DNA of 64,000 nt, taken from Talinum fruticosum. Its lineage: Eukaryota; Streptophyta; Magnoliopsida; Caryophyllales; Talinaceae. The notes beneath the pieces were generated by a model. It had not been told where the DNA came from. It searched no databases and saw only the letters and a list, made by a program, of their open reading frames with translations. A program made the translations under genes and the position numbers. This document shows positions 1 through 11,670 of this stretch, in pieces; position 1 is the stretch's first letter, and the number at the start of each line of letters is the position of its first letter. The stretch spans positions 2,481,501 through 2,545,500 of the forward strand of contig JAITYX010000004.1 in assembly GCA_021018815.1 (NCBI GenBank), in the 5' to 3' direction.

Positions 1-887
1 ACTGATGAAACCCATCAACTGGGTTTGCAACAAGCTGTAATTCTCACACATTTGGGTCAACATTTGTGTGAGTTTCCTGTTCTCTGTGCTCATTCTGGTC
101 AACTCCTCTACTAACTGCTCCCCATTTTGTTTCTGTTTGCAAAAATATATATGAAAAAATTCGAAAAATTATTCATCAATAAAGAATACATGTAAAAATT
201 AAAGAGGATAAAAAGAAACGTTAGCTAGTTTATTCAGTGTTATTAGGCTCTCAACCCAAGTTAGCCAGGCAAGATGGCTTAAGTTTCGATTTTTTAATTC
301 AATTTTAAAGAGCTACTTTTTTTTTCCAAAATCAGTTAAAATTGGTAAAATTTTTAAAAATTTTTAAAAAATATTTGTGTTCAAATAAATCTATATTAAT
401 TATTACGCCGTTTTTACTTTAAAAAAAAAAAAAGGCCGTATTTTTAGTGGATGTGAGTGGAGATTTTGAGTTTTTGACCAAAATTCTCCCTAGTCTCTGT
501 TTCATTGCCCTATACACTTCTTATCAAACTCCAACTGGTCCCACCTAATGGAACCCATCTTTTTATAAAAAAGAAAATTAATCTAGAAGACGACTACGAA
601 GAACTCTATTTTTGTTAGCTTACAAAAAAAAAGGGAAAATGAATAAAGAAGTTTCTATGAATATATAAACTTTAATATCTTGAGTTTAAATCCTATCACA
701 AAATCAACATATAAAATAACATAAGATTTGAGCATTGATTACGCACCTCTTCTCTTTTGATGTCGGGATTGAAAGTCTGATAATTTGAGGGATTTCTTAA
801 ATCCGGCTTAGGAAAATTGGAATCAGAAAGATTAAGATTAAGATTGAACCCAAGAGAAGTATCGAGTACCCACTTGGATAATTCCAT
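1..887 (-). CDS. Group IIa WRKY transcription factor (WRKY40/18/60-like), N-terminal two exons, 3' part outside window
   Basis: WRKY factors of this group bind W-boxes (TTGAC) in the nucleus and act in defence and ABA responses (family knowledge). Exon 1 (887-747, 47 codons) begins MELSKWVLDTSLGFNLNLN, the DTSLDLNL-type start of group IIa proteins, and ends IKREE before a GTGCGT donor. Exon 2 (132-1) follows an AAACAG acceptor in phase 0 and encodes a leucine-zipper-like coiled coil (EQLVEELTRMSTENRKL, then LTQMLTQMCENYSLL), typical of group IIa just ahead of the WRKY domain. The WRKYGQK and zinc-finger exons would lie beyond position 1, so I have not seen the defining domain. The 614-bp intron is AT-rich. 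No frame break is seen. A group IIb WRKY is a less likely alternative because the DTSL start and zipper fit IIa better. Confidence 0.85.
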
Positions 888-1020
888 TTCTTAACCAAGT
901 TGAGGGATTAGCTTGGAAAAATCTGAACGTAACTCTCGAATCGGTTGGGGGTATTTGTAGTCGAAGGGGAGAGAAAAGGACGAGTTTGGAAAGTGTCACG
1001 AAAGAGATGAGCAACATTTC

Positions 1021-1170
1021 GTCAACTTAAAATGAAAAAGACAAGGATTAATTGGGTTGGGGGGGAGTGTTCCACTTCCCTGTGGAGAACCCGTGTCTGA
1101 CCAGTTTGAAAGTCAAGCCGAAATGGGTTTGTTTCGTGCCTTCGTGTATGTATATAGGGTGAATGGTCAA
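1021..1170 (-). promoter_or_regulatory. Probable core promoter of the WRKY gene: TATA box and W-boxes
   Basis: Read on the minus strand, a TATA box (CTATATACA, about 1151-1157) lies some 265 bp upstream of the WRKY start codon, leaving room for a normal 5'UTR. W-box cores lie just upstream of it (TTGACC, 1165-1170) and downstream of it (TTGACT, 1111-1116; TTGACG, 1020-1025). WRKY IIa genes are commonly autoregulated through such boxes (established knowledge). Function here is inferred from motif position only. Confidence 0.5.
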
Positions 1171-1171
1171 T

Positions 1172-1645
1172 TTAGTTTTACATATAGTTCGCTATTTATT
1201 TTTTCTTTAAGAAGATATAGTAAATAAATTTTATATGAGAACATAAGTTGACTTGAATTTGATTAATAAATGACCAAATTAAAGGTCAGTAGAATAAAAA
1301 GATTTCAATTAGTTGGCATATCTGATATTTGTATTAGTAGTTTAATTTAAGTCGTCCATAATTGTTGATCTAAATAAAGTCTTAGGCTTGAATTTAGTTT
1401 ACATACATTCAGATGGTTCGATATTTATTCTTTTTAAGACTGTATTGTAAGTAAGTTTTATATGAAAAAGATTATTTCTTATAAGTTGACTGTATTTTAA
1501 ATTTGATTAATGAATGACCAAATTAAAGACCAATAGAATAAAAAGATTTCAATTAGTTGGGATAGTTAATATTTATATTATTGGGTTAATTTAAATGGTA
1601 TGTAGTTGTTGACCTAAATAAGGTCTTAGGGTAGAGTTTAATTAG
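1172..1645. repeat. Diverged direct tandem duplication, two units of about 220-250 bp
   Basis: Unit 1 (about 1172-1395) and unit 2 (about 1396-1645) share the same ordered landmarks: a pyrimidine-rich start, AAGTTGACT, GATTAATNAATGACCAAATTAAAG, AATAAAAAGATTTCAATTAG, TTGTTGANCTAAATAA and GTCTTAGG. The copies differ by scattered substitutions and small indels, so the duplication is not recent. Each carries a TTGAC W-box core, and unit 2 has a second one (TTGACC near 1607) where unit 1 has TTGATC. Confidence 0.75.
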
Positions 1646-4100
1646 ATAGGTACATGAATTGTACTTCATAGCAGCTTAGAGCTTTACTCTATATGAACCC
1701 ATAATAATAATTCAATTCCTTAATATTGGATCGGAGACCAATATTTCTATAGAAATTTTTGGAGTTCTCAAAATGTTCTTTTCCACAAAGGTTCTAGGTT
1801 TAGAGAACAAGAGTACAATTCAAGAATGATATGGTAATACAATAATCATATGAAAAGAGATGGGAAATCGAGTACAAAGTCTAGCATACGCACAAAATTT
1901 ACCACTTCGTTAAGAGTTTGACCGAGAAAAACCTAATTTGATATTTAAATTTTTAAAAATTAGTTGTGTGCTGACATTTTAAAAATTGGAATCATCCCCC
2001 TCACATTCGAATTCTCCGAAACATACTTGTTGGGAGGATTTTACCTTAAATGTTCGCGTCTTATAAGGAATTACATCTTTTATCAAATTACATATTGAAA
2101 TGCTAGATATCTAACATGTACATAGATAAATAGATGGATTTTAAAGTTATCTAATATGGGTAAATTATATTACAAGTAGTATGTTTATCAGTTTTATTAT
2201 TTTTTATTTGAAATGTTCTTATAAATTTTTGTATAGGTGATGAGAGTCTTCAAAATATTATTTGAAATGTGAATGTAACTTCACTGGGTGGTAATTGAAG
2301 CTTTAAAGTTCACGAGCAGTACCAATTTGATATCTCTCTCTTTGTGGATAAGAAATTGGCACGTTCAATTCTTATTTAAAAATATCTTAAAATATCGTGT
2401 ATAGCTAAGGGCAAATGTCTAGTCATATGTAGATTTTAAAATACGCTCATTTGTTTGCATAAAAGTTTAATCTTAACAAAAATTTCCAAAAACCTTCTAT
2501 TAGATATAGAGTTTTCGAGTTTGAACTAACAGTTATGAATATGATCGAAAATCTTTTACTCGTAGTCATATAGAAACTTTCTTATATCACGAGTTTTCTT
2601 CATTAGTATCGGATCGACTATGATCTAACTTGAGTTATTCTATTAATAGGCGGAGTGTGACATGACTTACCACCCTTAATTAGGTCTAACTTAATCAATT
2701 TTATGAAATTTTTTTAAAAAAAGGAATTATAAAACTAACATTGCGATTAACACAACCCGCAAACACAAAAACAGAATCTTATTCTTATTTTTGTATTCAC
2801 ACTTTTGAGTTGATTAATTCTTGTTTTTCAACCAATTTTCAAGACCTTTCTTCAAACCTCAACCCTAATTTATATAACAAATTCAAAAAATTTAAAAAAA
2901 AATTCAAACAAAGGTCCAATGGTAACGAGTGACGTCAGCAGCTGTTACGTCTTAGAATTTCCCCCTAAAGCACTCAAGCTGTACGACTAAACAAAGACTT
3001 GATGATAGAAATTGGGAAGACTGATCAAATCAATGATTTGATTAGTCTAATTTTGCTACTTAGCTTCCAAGGCTCTAAATACATCAAAGGCGCAGTGATC
3101 AATTCAAGTCATGCTCCAAAAAACAAGAAAATTCTAGCAGGTGAAATGGCACGTGTCGCTACTGTGCTCTTATACGGTTAAATGATAAAATCGTAAGATA
3201 TAGAAAAATTTGTATAAAATTGTAAAGAATTATAAGTAAAGTAACTATAAAGTATTGTAAGAATTATAAGCAGTTCTGATCCAAATTGTTTAAATTTATT
3301 CAAACTAAGTTAACATGTACATAAAGTTAAATTAAATACTTATTTATTCGGCCAATTTAAATCCAAATGAATACCCCCTAAAGCCCCGCATATGTGATTT
3401 GGTACGAGGGCGTTATCTTTCCTACAAATTTTATTATTAAGATAATGGTTTATTTAGATCCTAAATTAAAAAATTACGATTAGCTAATACTTTACTTAAA
3501 GGAAACAAATAATAGTATAATTTCTTTTAATTGTAATCTATTATAATTTAAGCCGGAAAAATTGTTAAATTTAGAATTTTTTTTTCTAGCCATATAGAAA
3601 GTGGACAAGTATTACTCAACCAATCCATAATATTTTGCAAGTCACAAGAAGGGGAAATGTTCTGGGTACTCATTCAAATATTTAGGTATCGAAAGTGGAA
3701 ACAACAACAACTAAGCTGGTACCTTTTAAGAATCGAAACTAATAAAATCGGTTCTTAAAAATTAAAACTTAAAGATTAGAATATAAATTTCTAATTTGAA
3801 TTTCAATTTTAGGATACTCACCACGTCTAACATAAAATAAATTAAAAAAATAGCCTCATCAAAAAATTTATTATTTTTCCCCTTTTCCTATATGAATTTT
3901 TATATTGTCAACAAATTTTTGTATATATATAAGATCATTTCATCTTAAAATAGGTCAGAATTTTTGTATATTCTAAACAGTAAAATATTAGTTTAATCAG
4001 TGAGGGATAACTACTCATATGTAAGGTAATTATTGTTAACAAAAATTATTCCCTCGGTTAATCACTTATACTATACTAAGTAAAATGATGAGCTGTGGAC
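1646..4100. other. AT-rich intergenic stretch, no gene recognised
   Basis: Only short chance reading frames. Two somewhat GC-richer patches contain TGACGTCA (2930-2937) and TACGTC (2946-2951), bZIP-type motifs without a recognisable gene next to them. I found no TE termini here that I could support. Confidence 0.5.
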
Positions 4101-4335
4101 TCGCATCCGTTTCATAATACTTGTTATTTTTTGGGTTTTGAGGGAATGTCAAGGAACACAAAAATTTATGACAATATTTGAGTTAAACGACTAAGTTGTT
4201 CCAAGGTTTCATTGAAAATGAATAAAGTCAATAAAAAAAAAAGAAAGAAAAAGAGCAATTAATAGGTAAATTTGTCATTAATATATATTTGAAATTATAA
4301 AGTAATAGATTGAAACGAAAAAACTTATCATTAAT
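4101..4335. mobile_element. Stowaway-like MITE, 3' terminus lost
   Basis: The left end reads CATCCGTTTCATAATACTTG, matching the terminal inverted repeat of the complete copy at 15172-15441. The interior follows the same order (ACTAAGTTGT, TTCATTGAAAATGAA, AATTAATA, TGTCATTAATA, GAAACGA). The element stops before the second inverted repeat, so it is a truncated copy of the family. Confidence 0.6.
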
Positions 4336-4521
4336 ATGATTATAATATAATCTACTAACCGTGTATGAGTTATATGTATGATACTACGCAGGATGTCAAA
4401 TAAGTAGATTCAATATAATTTTAATTCAATTTAATGTTGGGACTATTCATATTAACATTAAATATAATGGACATTAAAAATAAAAGTATATTAATTAAAA
4501 TAGAAAAAATAAAAAGACATA

Positions 4522-4713
4522 TCTATTTACTATTTATAATAAATTATATCATCTAATATATCAATTTATTATTGTTATTTGAAAAAACTAACTATTTTTT
4601 AACTTATAATTAATTTTTATTGTTATAAATTAATTAAAAATAATAAATTTTAAAAAAATAAAATTATTAAAAATTTAATTAATGCCCTTGCATAGTAAGG
4701 AGAAAAACTCTAG
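4522..4713 (+). mobile_element. Short non-autonomous Helitron-like element
   Basis: It begins with TCTATTTACTATTTATAATAA (first 20 bases resemble plant Helitron 5' ends) and ends with a small hairpin-like CCCTTGCATAGTAAGG followed by CTAG. It sits between a host A and a host T, as Helitrons do. A related 3' end recurs at 5469-5472. It is about 190 bp with no coding capacity. Assignment rests on termini alone. Confidence 0.45.
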
Positions 4714-5336
4714 TATATATTAAAAGTTCGGTAGAATCAATATATGCTTGACATGTAGGATACTTATGTTCATAACGTCTTCTATACACTTGGAAGTATC
4801 TCGCTCCTCGCCATATGTGAACAGATGGTTGGACGAATGGGAAAATATGGGGATTTTATGGCCTAATCTTTCTCTCTCTCTTACGGGAGTATATGCTCTT
4901 ACGAGTATTTAAGAATTTGCATGCTTATGTGGTATTACAATAATGTAAGATAGTTATTATAATGTCACATAAGTATATTATATGTCAATTACATTGATTC
5001 TACCCTATGTAGGATTAGTAATCATAATGTAAGATTGACTTTTTTTTTATTTATAAAATTACATGTCAATATGTTTATTATGTTCGATATGTATACTTAT
5101 CAAACTAATTTGTTTTAATTTTATGAACAATATCGTGTAATATTGTGAAATTAGATAAAATATTGTCTTTATCATATGGACATTTTTTTCAAAAGAAATT
5201 AAAATTTTAAAGTTTAAAACTATAAAATAGAGAAAAGACAAATAATGAGTTAAATATATAAATAATAAAAATGAGTTATCAGAATAAGTTATAAAAAATT
5301 TCAAAAATATTTTTATATTAACTATTAAAAGAAAAA

Positions 5337-5472
5337 TCTATCTATTATATTCTTTTAACTTATTATCAGTTTTTATTGTTATAAATTAATTAGAAATAAT
5401 AAAATTATAAAAAAATTAATTATAAAAATAAAATTAATTAACACCCTCACATAATAAGGGGTATAACCCTAG
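5337..5472 (+). mobile_element. Second short Helitron-like element, related to the one at 4522-4713
   Basis: It starts TCTATCTATTATATTC after a host A and ends CCCTCACATAATAAGGGG plus CTAG before a host T. Its last ~115 bp align with the last ~120 bp of the 4522-4713 element, including the TTTTTATTGTTATAAATTAA core. The two form a direct repeat about 760 bp apart. Confidence 0.45.
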
Positions 5473-5840
5473 TTTCAATAAATTCAATAGTTATACGAAT
5501 GCATTACAACAAATAACTACGTTGTCGTTGTCCTTATCATAAATTATATAATTATGATTACATTACATAAAACCAAACTTCGTAATTCTCAAATAATGGA
5601 TTACACAAATATCAATATTGTATCAATTATATCTTACTTTATAAAAATATAATAAAAGAAAAGGGAAAATCCTTTTTTGGGAAAAACTTATTTAGTTTTC
5701 AATTAAGGACCAACCAATATTAAATCATGGGATTCATTGATAATTGACTATAATAAGACGACCTCTTAAGGGGAGCAATACTCTTTGAGACAAATAGTAG
5801 AGGTCAATTTTCTTTATTCCTCCTCGTGCTATCCAATATT

Positions 5841-6033
5841 ACGTCATAATAGATTATTACGTGAGAGAGAGAGAGAGAGAGAGAGAGTGACGTAGCACCC
5901 GTGAAGAAAGCTTATGACGTCTTCGCTCTTGGTTGCACAAACCCTGTATGACACGTGGCAAATAGCAAGAAAGTTAAAAACGATGACTTAATTATAGTCT
6001 TCATATACTCCAAAAATAAATGAAATTGTACGT
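5841..6033. promoter_or_regulatory. Cluster of six ACGT-core (bZIP-type) motifs
   Basis: ACGT cores occur at 5841-5844 (TACGTCA), 5859-5862 (TACGTGA), 5890-5893 (TGACGTA), 5917-5920 (TGACGTC), 5953-5956 (ACACGTGGC, a G-box/ABRE type) and 6030-6033 (TACGTGG). That density in AT-rich DNA is well above chance (roughly 0.6 expected in 193 bp at about 33% GC). No coding region lies within several kb. A distal enhancer, an ncRNA promoter or a relic promoter are all possible. Confidence 0.45.
5863..5887 (+). repeat. (GA)n microsatellite
   Basis: Uninterrupted GA dinucleotides, inside the ACGT-motif cluster. Confidence 0.95.
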
Positions 6034-7197
6034 GGACAAGAAAATATATGTGATTCATGACTAATTATCCCCGTGTCATTAGCTGATTAATATAGAAAAT
6101 TATTTTATATGTTTGTCATTGTGGTAATTTAAAAATATTGTCTATTTAGTTGTTAATAAGTTGCTATTTTAAGTATGAACGATTTAAAAAAATATACATT
6201 TCATATTAATTCTATTAAATATAGTCAATTTGATTCTGTTTCATACAATGAAACAAGTTAAGAAAATCAAGATCGTCCAATATTTTATAATGTTAGTCCA
6301 CGATGTTTAGGTTGATAGGTTACCTTAGACTGATTAGTTGTTATCGAGTCACTATCTTTCATATAAATAAGACTAGAACAAAACATGTGTTTTTATAATA
6401 AGCATTTTCTTTCTACAAGTCTAGTCAATTCTATTTCTTTAGGATGATTCATGAACTTGGTGCTTTATTTTTTGTAAAGCAACACCAGGATTTAGATAAT
6501 AATACATTTTAATTGGTGAAAGTTTGTATAGAAATGTATTATATTTTATTTTGTTTTATTTATTTTTTTATTTTTTTAACTAGAAGTATGGATCGGTTCA
6601 CATGATACAAGCTTAATGGGGATGAGAGAAAGAAAAGGGTGCACAATTATTAAATTAAACCCAATAGAAGACTACCCCTATCTTGAGTCCTACGAGGAGC
6701 TTATATGAAATCTATAATTTTCAACAAAATAATTTTGATCATCCGAATTCAAACCCTAATGGTGAATATAAAATTATACTCATATATCAATTGAGTCAAA
6801 TACTGTTAGTAGTATATTTCCTTTTTAAATGTTCCTAATTAAATAATTGATATATTTAAACAATTGGCTATCTGTTTTCTGCTTTTTTTTTTTGATAGAA
6901 TATCTTTTGTTCTTTTACCCCTTAAGATAGGTTTTGTATAATTTTTGCATTTATATTATCAAAGACTACTTATTTTTTTGTAGTTAAATAGCAAATTAAT
7001 TATTGATATCTACAAACTAAACATATTAATATTTCTAACTCCAATAATCCATGGGTTTAATTAATTAACAACAGCAATATATCAATGACTGAATTTCTAT
7101 TTCGTATGTTTTGTCAAACTATACCATTAATTTAAACGAAAAGATTAGAATACAATTATAATATAATAAGAGAAAAAATAATTAAACTTATAACTTA
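6034..7197. other. AT-rich intergenic stretch, no gene recognised
   Basis: Contains a TATA-like CATATAAATAAG near 6360 but no ORF of note downstream. No TE termini that I can define. Confidence 0.45.
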
Positions 7198-7357
7198 GGC
7201 CCTATTCCATTTAACTTTACCTTATATCCTTATAACTTATTACAACTTTCCTTACATCTTCTTACATCTCCTTACAACTTCTTATAATTTCTTACGGCTC
7301 CTTACATCTCCTTACAGCTTCCTTACAATTTTTTACTGCTCCTTACAACTACATATT
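7198..7357. repeat. Lone arm of a foldback-type element with CTTACA subterminal repeats
   Basis: Starts with TATTCCATTTAAC, the same terminus as the foldback element at 7786-8621 (TGTTCCATTTAAC), followed by degenerate ~10-12-bp units built on CCTTACANCTTC. No matching opposite arm is found close by, so this looks like a solo arm or deletion derivative of the same family. Confidence 0.5.
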
Positions 7358-7785
7358 ATTTTTCATATTGAAATTTATTGTGAATTTATTTTTCTAACGT
7401 TAATGAAAACTTTTTGTTGGTGAATATTTTTGTATGTAAAGGTGTCTACCGGTGATGGTTGTGGGATATGTACGTGGTGAATGTATCTATACCCACACCT
7501 TATTTTCCCCATTCCTATATTCATACTCCCATCGGGTATTTCGAGTATATCGGATTTATTTGTATAGATGTGTAAGGATTTTGATAATTAATAATTGGAT
7601 ACATTGATTTAATTTTATATCTTAATAAATTCACAAACAAATTCCAACGAATAATTAATTTCAAAATTATCATGTCCATTTAAGCTAGTTGTCATGAATA
7701 ATATTAGAGACATTTTATTAAAGTTTAAGTTTATAGGTAAATAGTCAAGTTGAATGTGACGAAATCATTTGGGCTATTTCAGCCT

Positions 7786-8621
7786 TGTTCCATTTAACAT
7801 AGTTGTAAAAAGTTATAAGGATGCGTAAAAAGATATAAGGAGCCATAAAAAGTTGAAAGGAGTTATAATGAATATAAAATGTTGTATATGATTCGATAAA
7901 AATGTTTAATGTATTCATATATGTATTTTTATAGTTATGTGTGACATATTTATATTTTTATTTATGAATTTTATGTAATAGAATAATAAAATTTATATAT
8001 TTGTGATGTCAAATGCATCTATGTCATCTATATCATGTCGGATGCATAAATAATTTTCATGTAATAGGTAGTTGAAAATGACCTTAATTTTACATGTTTG
8101 AAATAAATGTCCTCAACTAGTAATTTTAGTAGTTGAGAACATTTATTTCAAACTTGTAAAATTAAGGTCATTTTTAATTATCTATTATGAAAGTCGTTTA
8201 TGCATTTATAAAAACTGTTTTCATGAGTATCAAACATAATTTCGTTTTTTCTAAAAATAAAAAGGAGAAAATAAATCATCAAATTGATACATATGCATTT
8301 AGCATTACAAATATATAAATTTTATAATTTACATTAAATTCATAAATAAAAATACACATATGTTGCACATAAATATAAAAATGTATTAAACATTTTTATA
8401 GTCATGTAAAACATTTTATATTCCTTACATTTCTTTACAGACTTCTTACACCTGATTACAAATTCTTACAACTCCTTACAATTGTTTACAGCTTTTTACA
8501 ACTCGCTACGCTTTTTACAATTCCTTACAAATGCTTATAGTTCTTTATATTTGCTTACGATTGCTTACAACTTTTTTATAACTTTTTACAACCTTATAAC
8601 TCATTACACCTAAATGGAACA
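7786..8621. mobile_element. Foldback (long inverted-repeat) DNA element
   Basis: The ends are inverted (TGTTCCATTTA at 7786-7796, TAAATGGAACA at 8611-8621) and the arms pair along most of the element down to a near-perfect central hairpin around 8123 (TCAACTAG / TAGTTGAG, with AATAAATG / CATTTATT outside). The right arm is about 160 bp longer because it carries an array of at least ten degenerate CTTACANNT units (about 8426-8600), a usual arrangement for transposase-binding subterminal repeats. There is no coding capacity. I found no convincing target-site duplication. The family is unidentified, with hAT- or Mutator-type foldback as candidates. Confidence 0.7.
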
Positions 8622-10632
8622 CGATCTTAATATATCTGGAATTTTAAAATTCTTTATTAGGAGGTTGAGTACTTCATTCACTTGGTCCAATAAACCTTAG
8701 CTAGTATGGGAAAGGCCAAAGAAGGTCAAGGCCTAGCCTGGCCTAGGTGTCTAGATCATAAAAGGAGAATCAAAATTACTATTTTACCCCTGGAAATAAA
8801 ATCTTCATCTATAAAATAGTAAATATCTCGTACTAGCCAAAATCGTGTCTCGAGTCATACCACTCGAACATGACTCATCACCACATTTTTCATTTTTCAT
8901 TTTTCCTAAAAAGGTTGTCAACTACTTTTCTCTTATTTTCTTATACCATGTATGTACTTCCTTTATTGAATTAAGCATAGAAGGGGTCTTACTCGGAAAA
9001 ATCTTAGGGTTAACCTTGCCTGGAGGTTGGAAGAGAACGGAGTATTTCCATCAATTAGCTATTTTAGAAAAAAAATATTTGGTAAAATTAGGTGTTTTTA
9101 AAAATATATGAAATAAAAAACTACTCACAAAATTAGTTTTTTAAAAATGACTTTCTAAAGCAAAAAGTTATTAAAAAGGGTAACTTATCAAACATCTTAA
9201 ATAACTTTTTAACCTAACAAAAAGACTAAAATTTCATCGAAAAATCAGTTTTTACAAAAATTATCAGCCCGGAGTAGCTTCATACGTACCTCCGTGATTT
9301 AATTTTTACTTCATCAAAGTTTATTCGAAAACAAGTATGAACCCTATCGTTTTCCCTCCCTTGATTTTGAAACAATTGTTTAGAGGGCACATAAAAGTTT
9401 CTCGAGTTAAACGAATTTATTTTTATTCAATTGATCGACACTTGAAACTGTGGTGACTTGCCATTATTGGATTTTATATTAAGAGGGCGGTGCTGAATCA
9501 AATGAAACAGACAAATGGTGTAACCCTGATTGCGATATACATTTTTGCTTTGACAACAACACTCAGGTGAAGTACACAACACAGGAAAGAGAGTGGAGGA
9601 GAGGAGTGATTCTTCAAGACTGTCGAAGGGCATAACTGGCAAAGCCACTACTGGCCCTCTGTTTTGGGGTCACCTGACCCTACCCTTCTGTCATGGTAGA
9701 AGGCCATTTACCACTTCATAACATGTTTAAGGCTTTGCCTTTCACTAATCTCAAGAATTCTCTATTTTTCAATAAACTTGAGGGCTCATTTAGATGTTAA
9801 TTTGTCCATTATGAGTCTAAATACTGCATAGTTTAATTATAAGATATTATTTAGTTTATCGCATAATTTACGAGGCGATTTAATTCGCTCTTTTTCGGTG
9901 CTTGTTTCATATATAAACTATTGCTACATGTGTCTTTCTATGCCTCATCGTAGTGAGACGATCTATGTTAAGTGTTTTTGTATTATTTTACAGGTTATTT
10001 TAAAAGTATGTAAAAGTCATTTGTACGTACCTTTCGAATTCTATGGATGAAGATCTTGTGCTCCTATATAATCGAAGATTGATAATAAAAAGTACTCAAC
10101 AATAAAACTCTTCCCTTCTTAGCTTAACTCTTAATGTGGGTCTTTCATTGAATTTGTTTAAGGAAGGGTCATTCTTACCTAGGGTAAGAAACACAATAGA
10201 TTAACCTGTAGTTGATTGGGCTATGGCCCAGGCCCAATAGGTCTCATTACTAGTTGGCTTTTAAAGATCATACTCGCACCATAATGTTTATGGGCTACGG
10301 CCCATAGTCAAGGCTAAATGGGCTAGCCACCGAGTTATGAGACAAGCAAAGGATAGTAGGAGATGAAACGTTGTTGTTCGTAACCCTCCTAGGCAACTAC
10401 AATATTAGGTGTGGTAATAAATTTTTTCTCTCTCTAGAATATTAGATGTTTAACATTGTCGAAACAAATTTTATTGTTAATTTCTTTCTATACTTGTTTT
10501 GAAAAATTTTCGTGTTGGATGATTATATATTACACTACTTAGTGAAAGGATTACTCCGAGACCTCTATGCAGGATTGAGATCGCTTCTCCTAAATACTTT
10601 TTTCACCCGGTCTATAATGTGTGTATAATGAG
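8622..10632. other. Intergenic stretch, no gene recognised
   Basis: Short ORFs only. A moderately GC-rich patch at 9430-9690 and a patch at 10200-10340 rich in GGCCCA/TGGGCC motifs (known in plant housekeeping promoters and some LTRs) stand out, but neither leads to a recognisable exon or TE protein. Confidence 0.4.
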
Positions 10633-11670
10633 CAGTGGCGGACCCAAGAATTTACGGAAGGGGGTCGAAATAAACTAAAAATAGTGTACACAAGTAAAAA
10701 TATCGGTAGAGTTTCCTCTATAATATGACTAGTCTCATAGGCTTAAAGCCTTAACCCCGTACTGAAACACATTCATAAACTCAACGAGTCACACGCTCGG
10801 AGTATCAACAACACAAGTTCAACGTGCCACACACTCGGAGTATTCACATAGGTCTTTTATATTCATAAACTAAGGTAGGTTAGCCTCTTTTTGAAATATC
10901 TAAGCATTTTGACCTACGCTATAATAAAAATTAAAAAACAAAAATCAAACCTCTATCATGAAATTGGTCTAAAGAACGAATGAAATGAAATTGAAAAATC
11001 AATGAAATTACATAAATTAAGGATAAAATTAAAAAATTAAATCTAATATCACACAAATTATATCTTAAATTGAATTGAAATTAAAAAATTTTAAAGTTAT
11101 GAACTTACAGATTTGGGAATGAAAGAGAGAGTTTGGTGCGGGAGAGGAGAGGAGGTGCATGGTGAACCGGTGACCGGGCGGCCGGCTAGCATTGGCGGCG
11201 GACGACGGTGTGCTGCAAACAATCGTTTGGGGCGCCGACCGTGGTGGTGTGGTTGTTGGCTGGTTGGGAGAGAGAGAGTGTGTGTGGGAGAGGGAGGGCT
11301 CCGGCAGCTCAGCTGAGCCGGGCGAGCAGCAACACGGCGGCATTGGTGCGATGGTGGGCGTGGCCAGCAGTGGCAACCGCCCGGTGGGGGGTGGCAAAGC
11401 GAGCAGCGGCAGTGTTGTCGTGGGGGCAAAGCAAAGCAGAGCAACGCAGAAAAATAATTGAAATAAAAGGAAGTTCAAAGGTTAAATTTTGAAGGGAAAA
11501 AAAAAGATTACTTGCATTAGGCTTTAATCCACAGACCTCATATTTGATATTTCAAGACTCTTACCAACTTAGCTACCTTCATTTTCTATTCATCATCTGT
11601 TACATAAAAAGTTTATTTTTTTGAGAGGGTCAGCTGACCCCACCGACCGACGGTGAGTCCGTCCCTACTG
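10633..11670. mobile_element. Non-autonomous hAT-like element with GC-rich core
   Basis: Left terminus CAGTGGCGGACCCAAG; right terminus, read inward on the other strand, CAGTAGGGACGGACTCA. These are imperfect inverted repeats of the CAGTGGCGGA type common in plants. The flanking octamers ATAATGAG and ATAATAGC share their first five bases, consistent with a decayed 8-bp duplication. Close to the right end is the palindrome GGGTCAGCTGACCC. The core (about 11105-11455) is strikingly GC-rich and gives overlapping ORFs in several frames that look like composition artefacts. On the minus strand the core ends in a splice-donor-like GTAAGT. A tRNA-like stretch lies at about 11515-11575. No transposase is present. 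Confidence 0.6.

Noticed and set aside
7198..8600. Regularly spaced short repeats that could suggest a CRISPR-like array
   Set aside because: Units are degenerate, ~11 bp with no spacers, inside an inverted-repeat transposon in a plant genome.
11065..11492. Five overlapping ORFs of 67-137 codons on both strands
   Set aside because: They arise from the GC-rich core of the hAT-like element; low-complexity Pro/Ser/Gly composition, no family resemblance.
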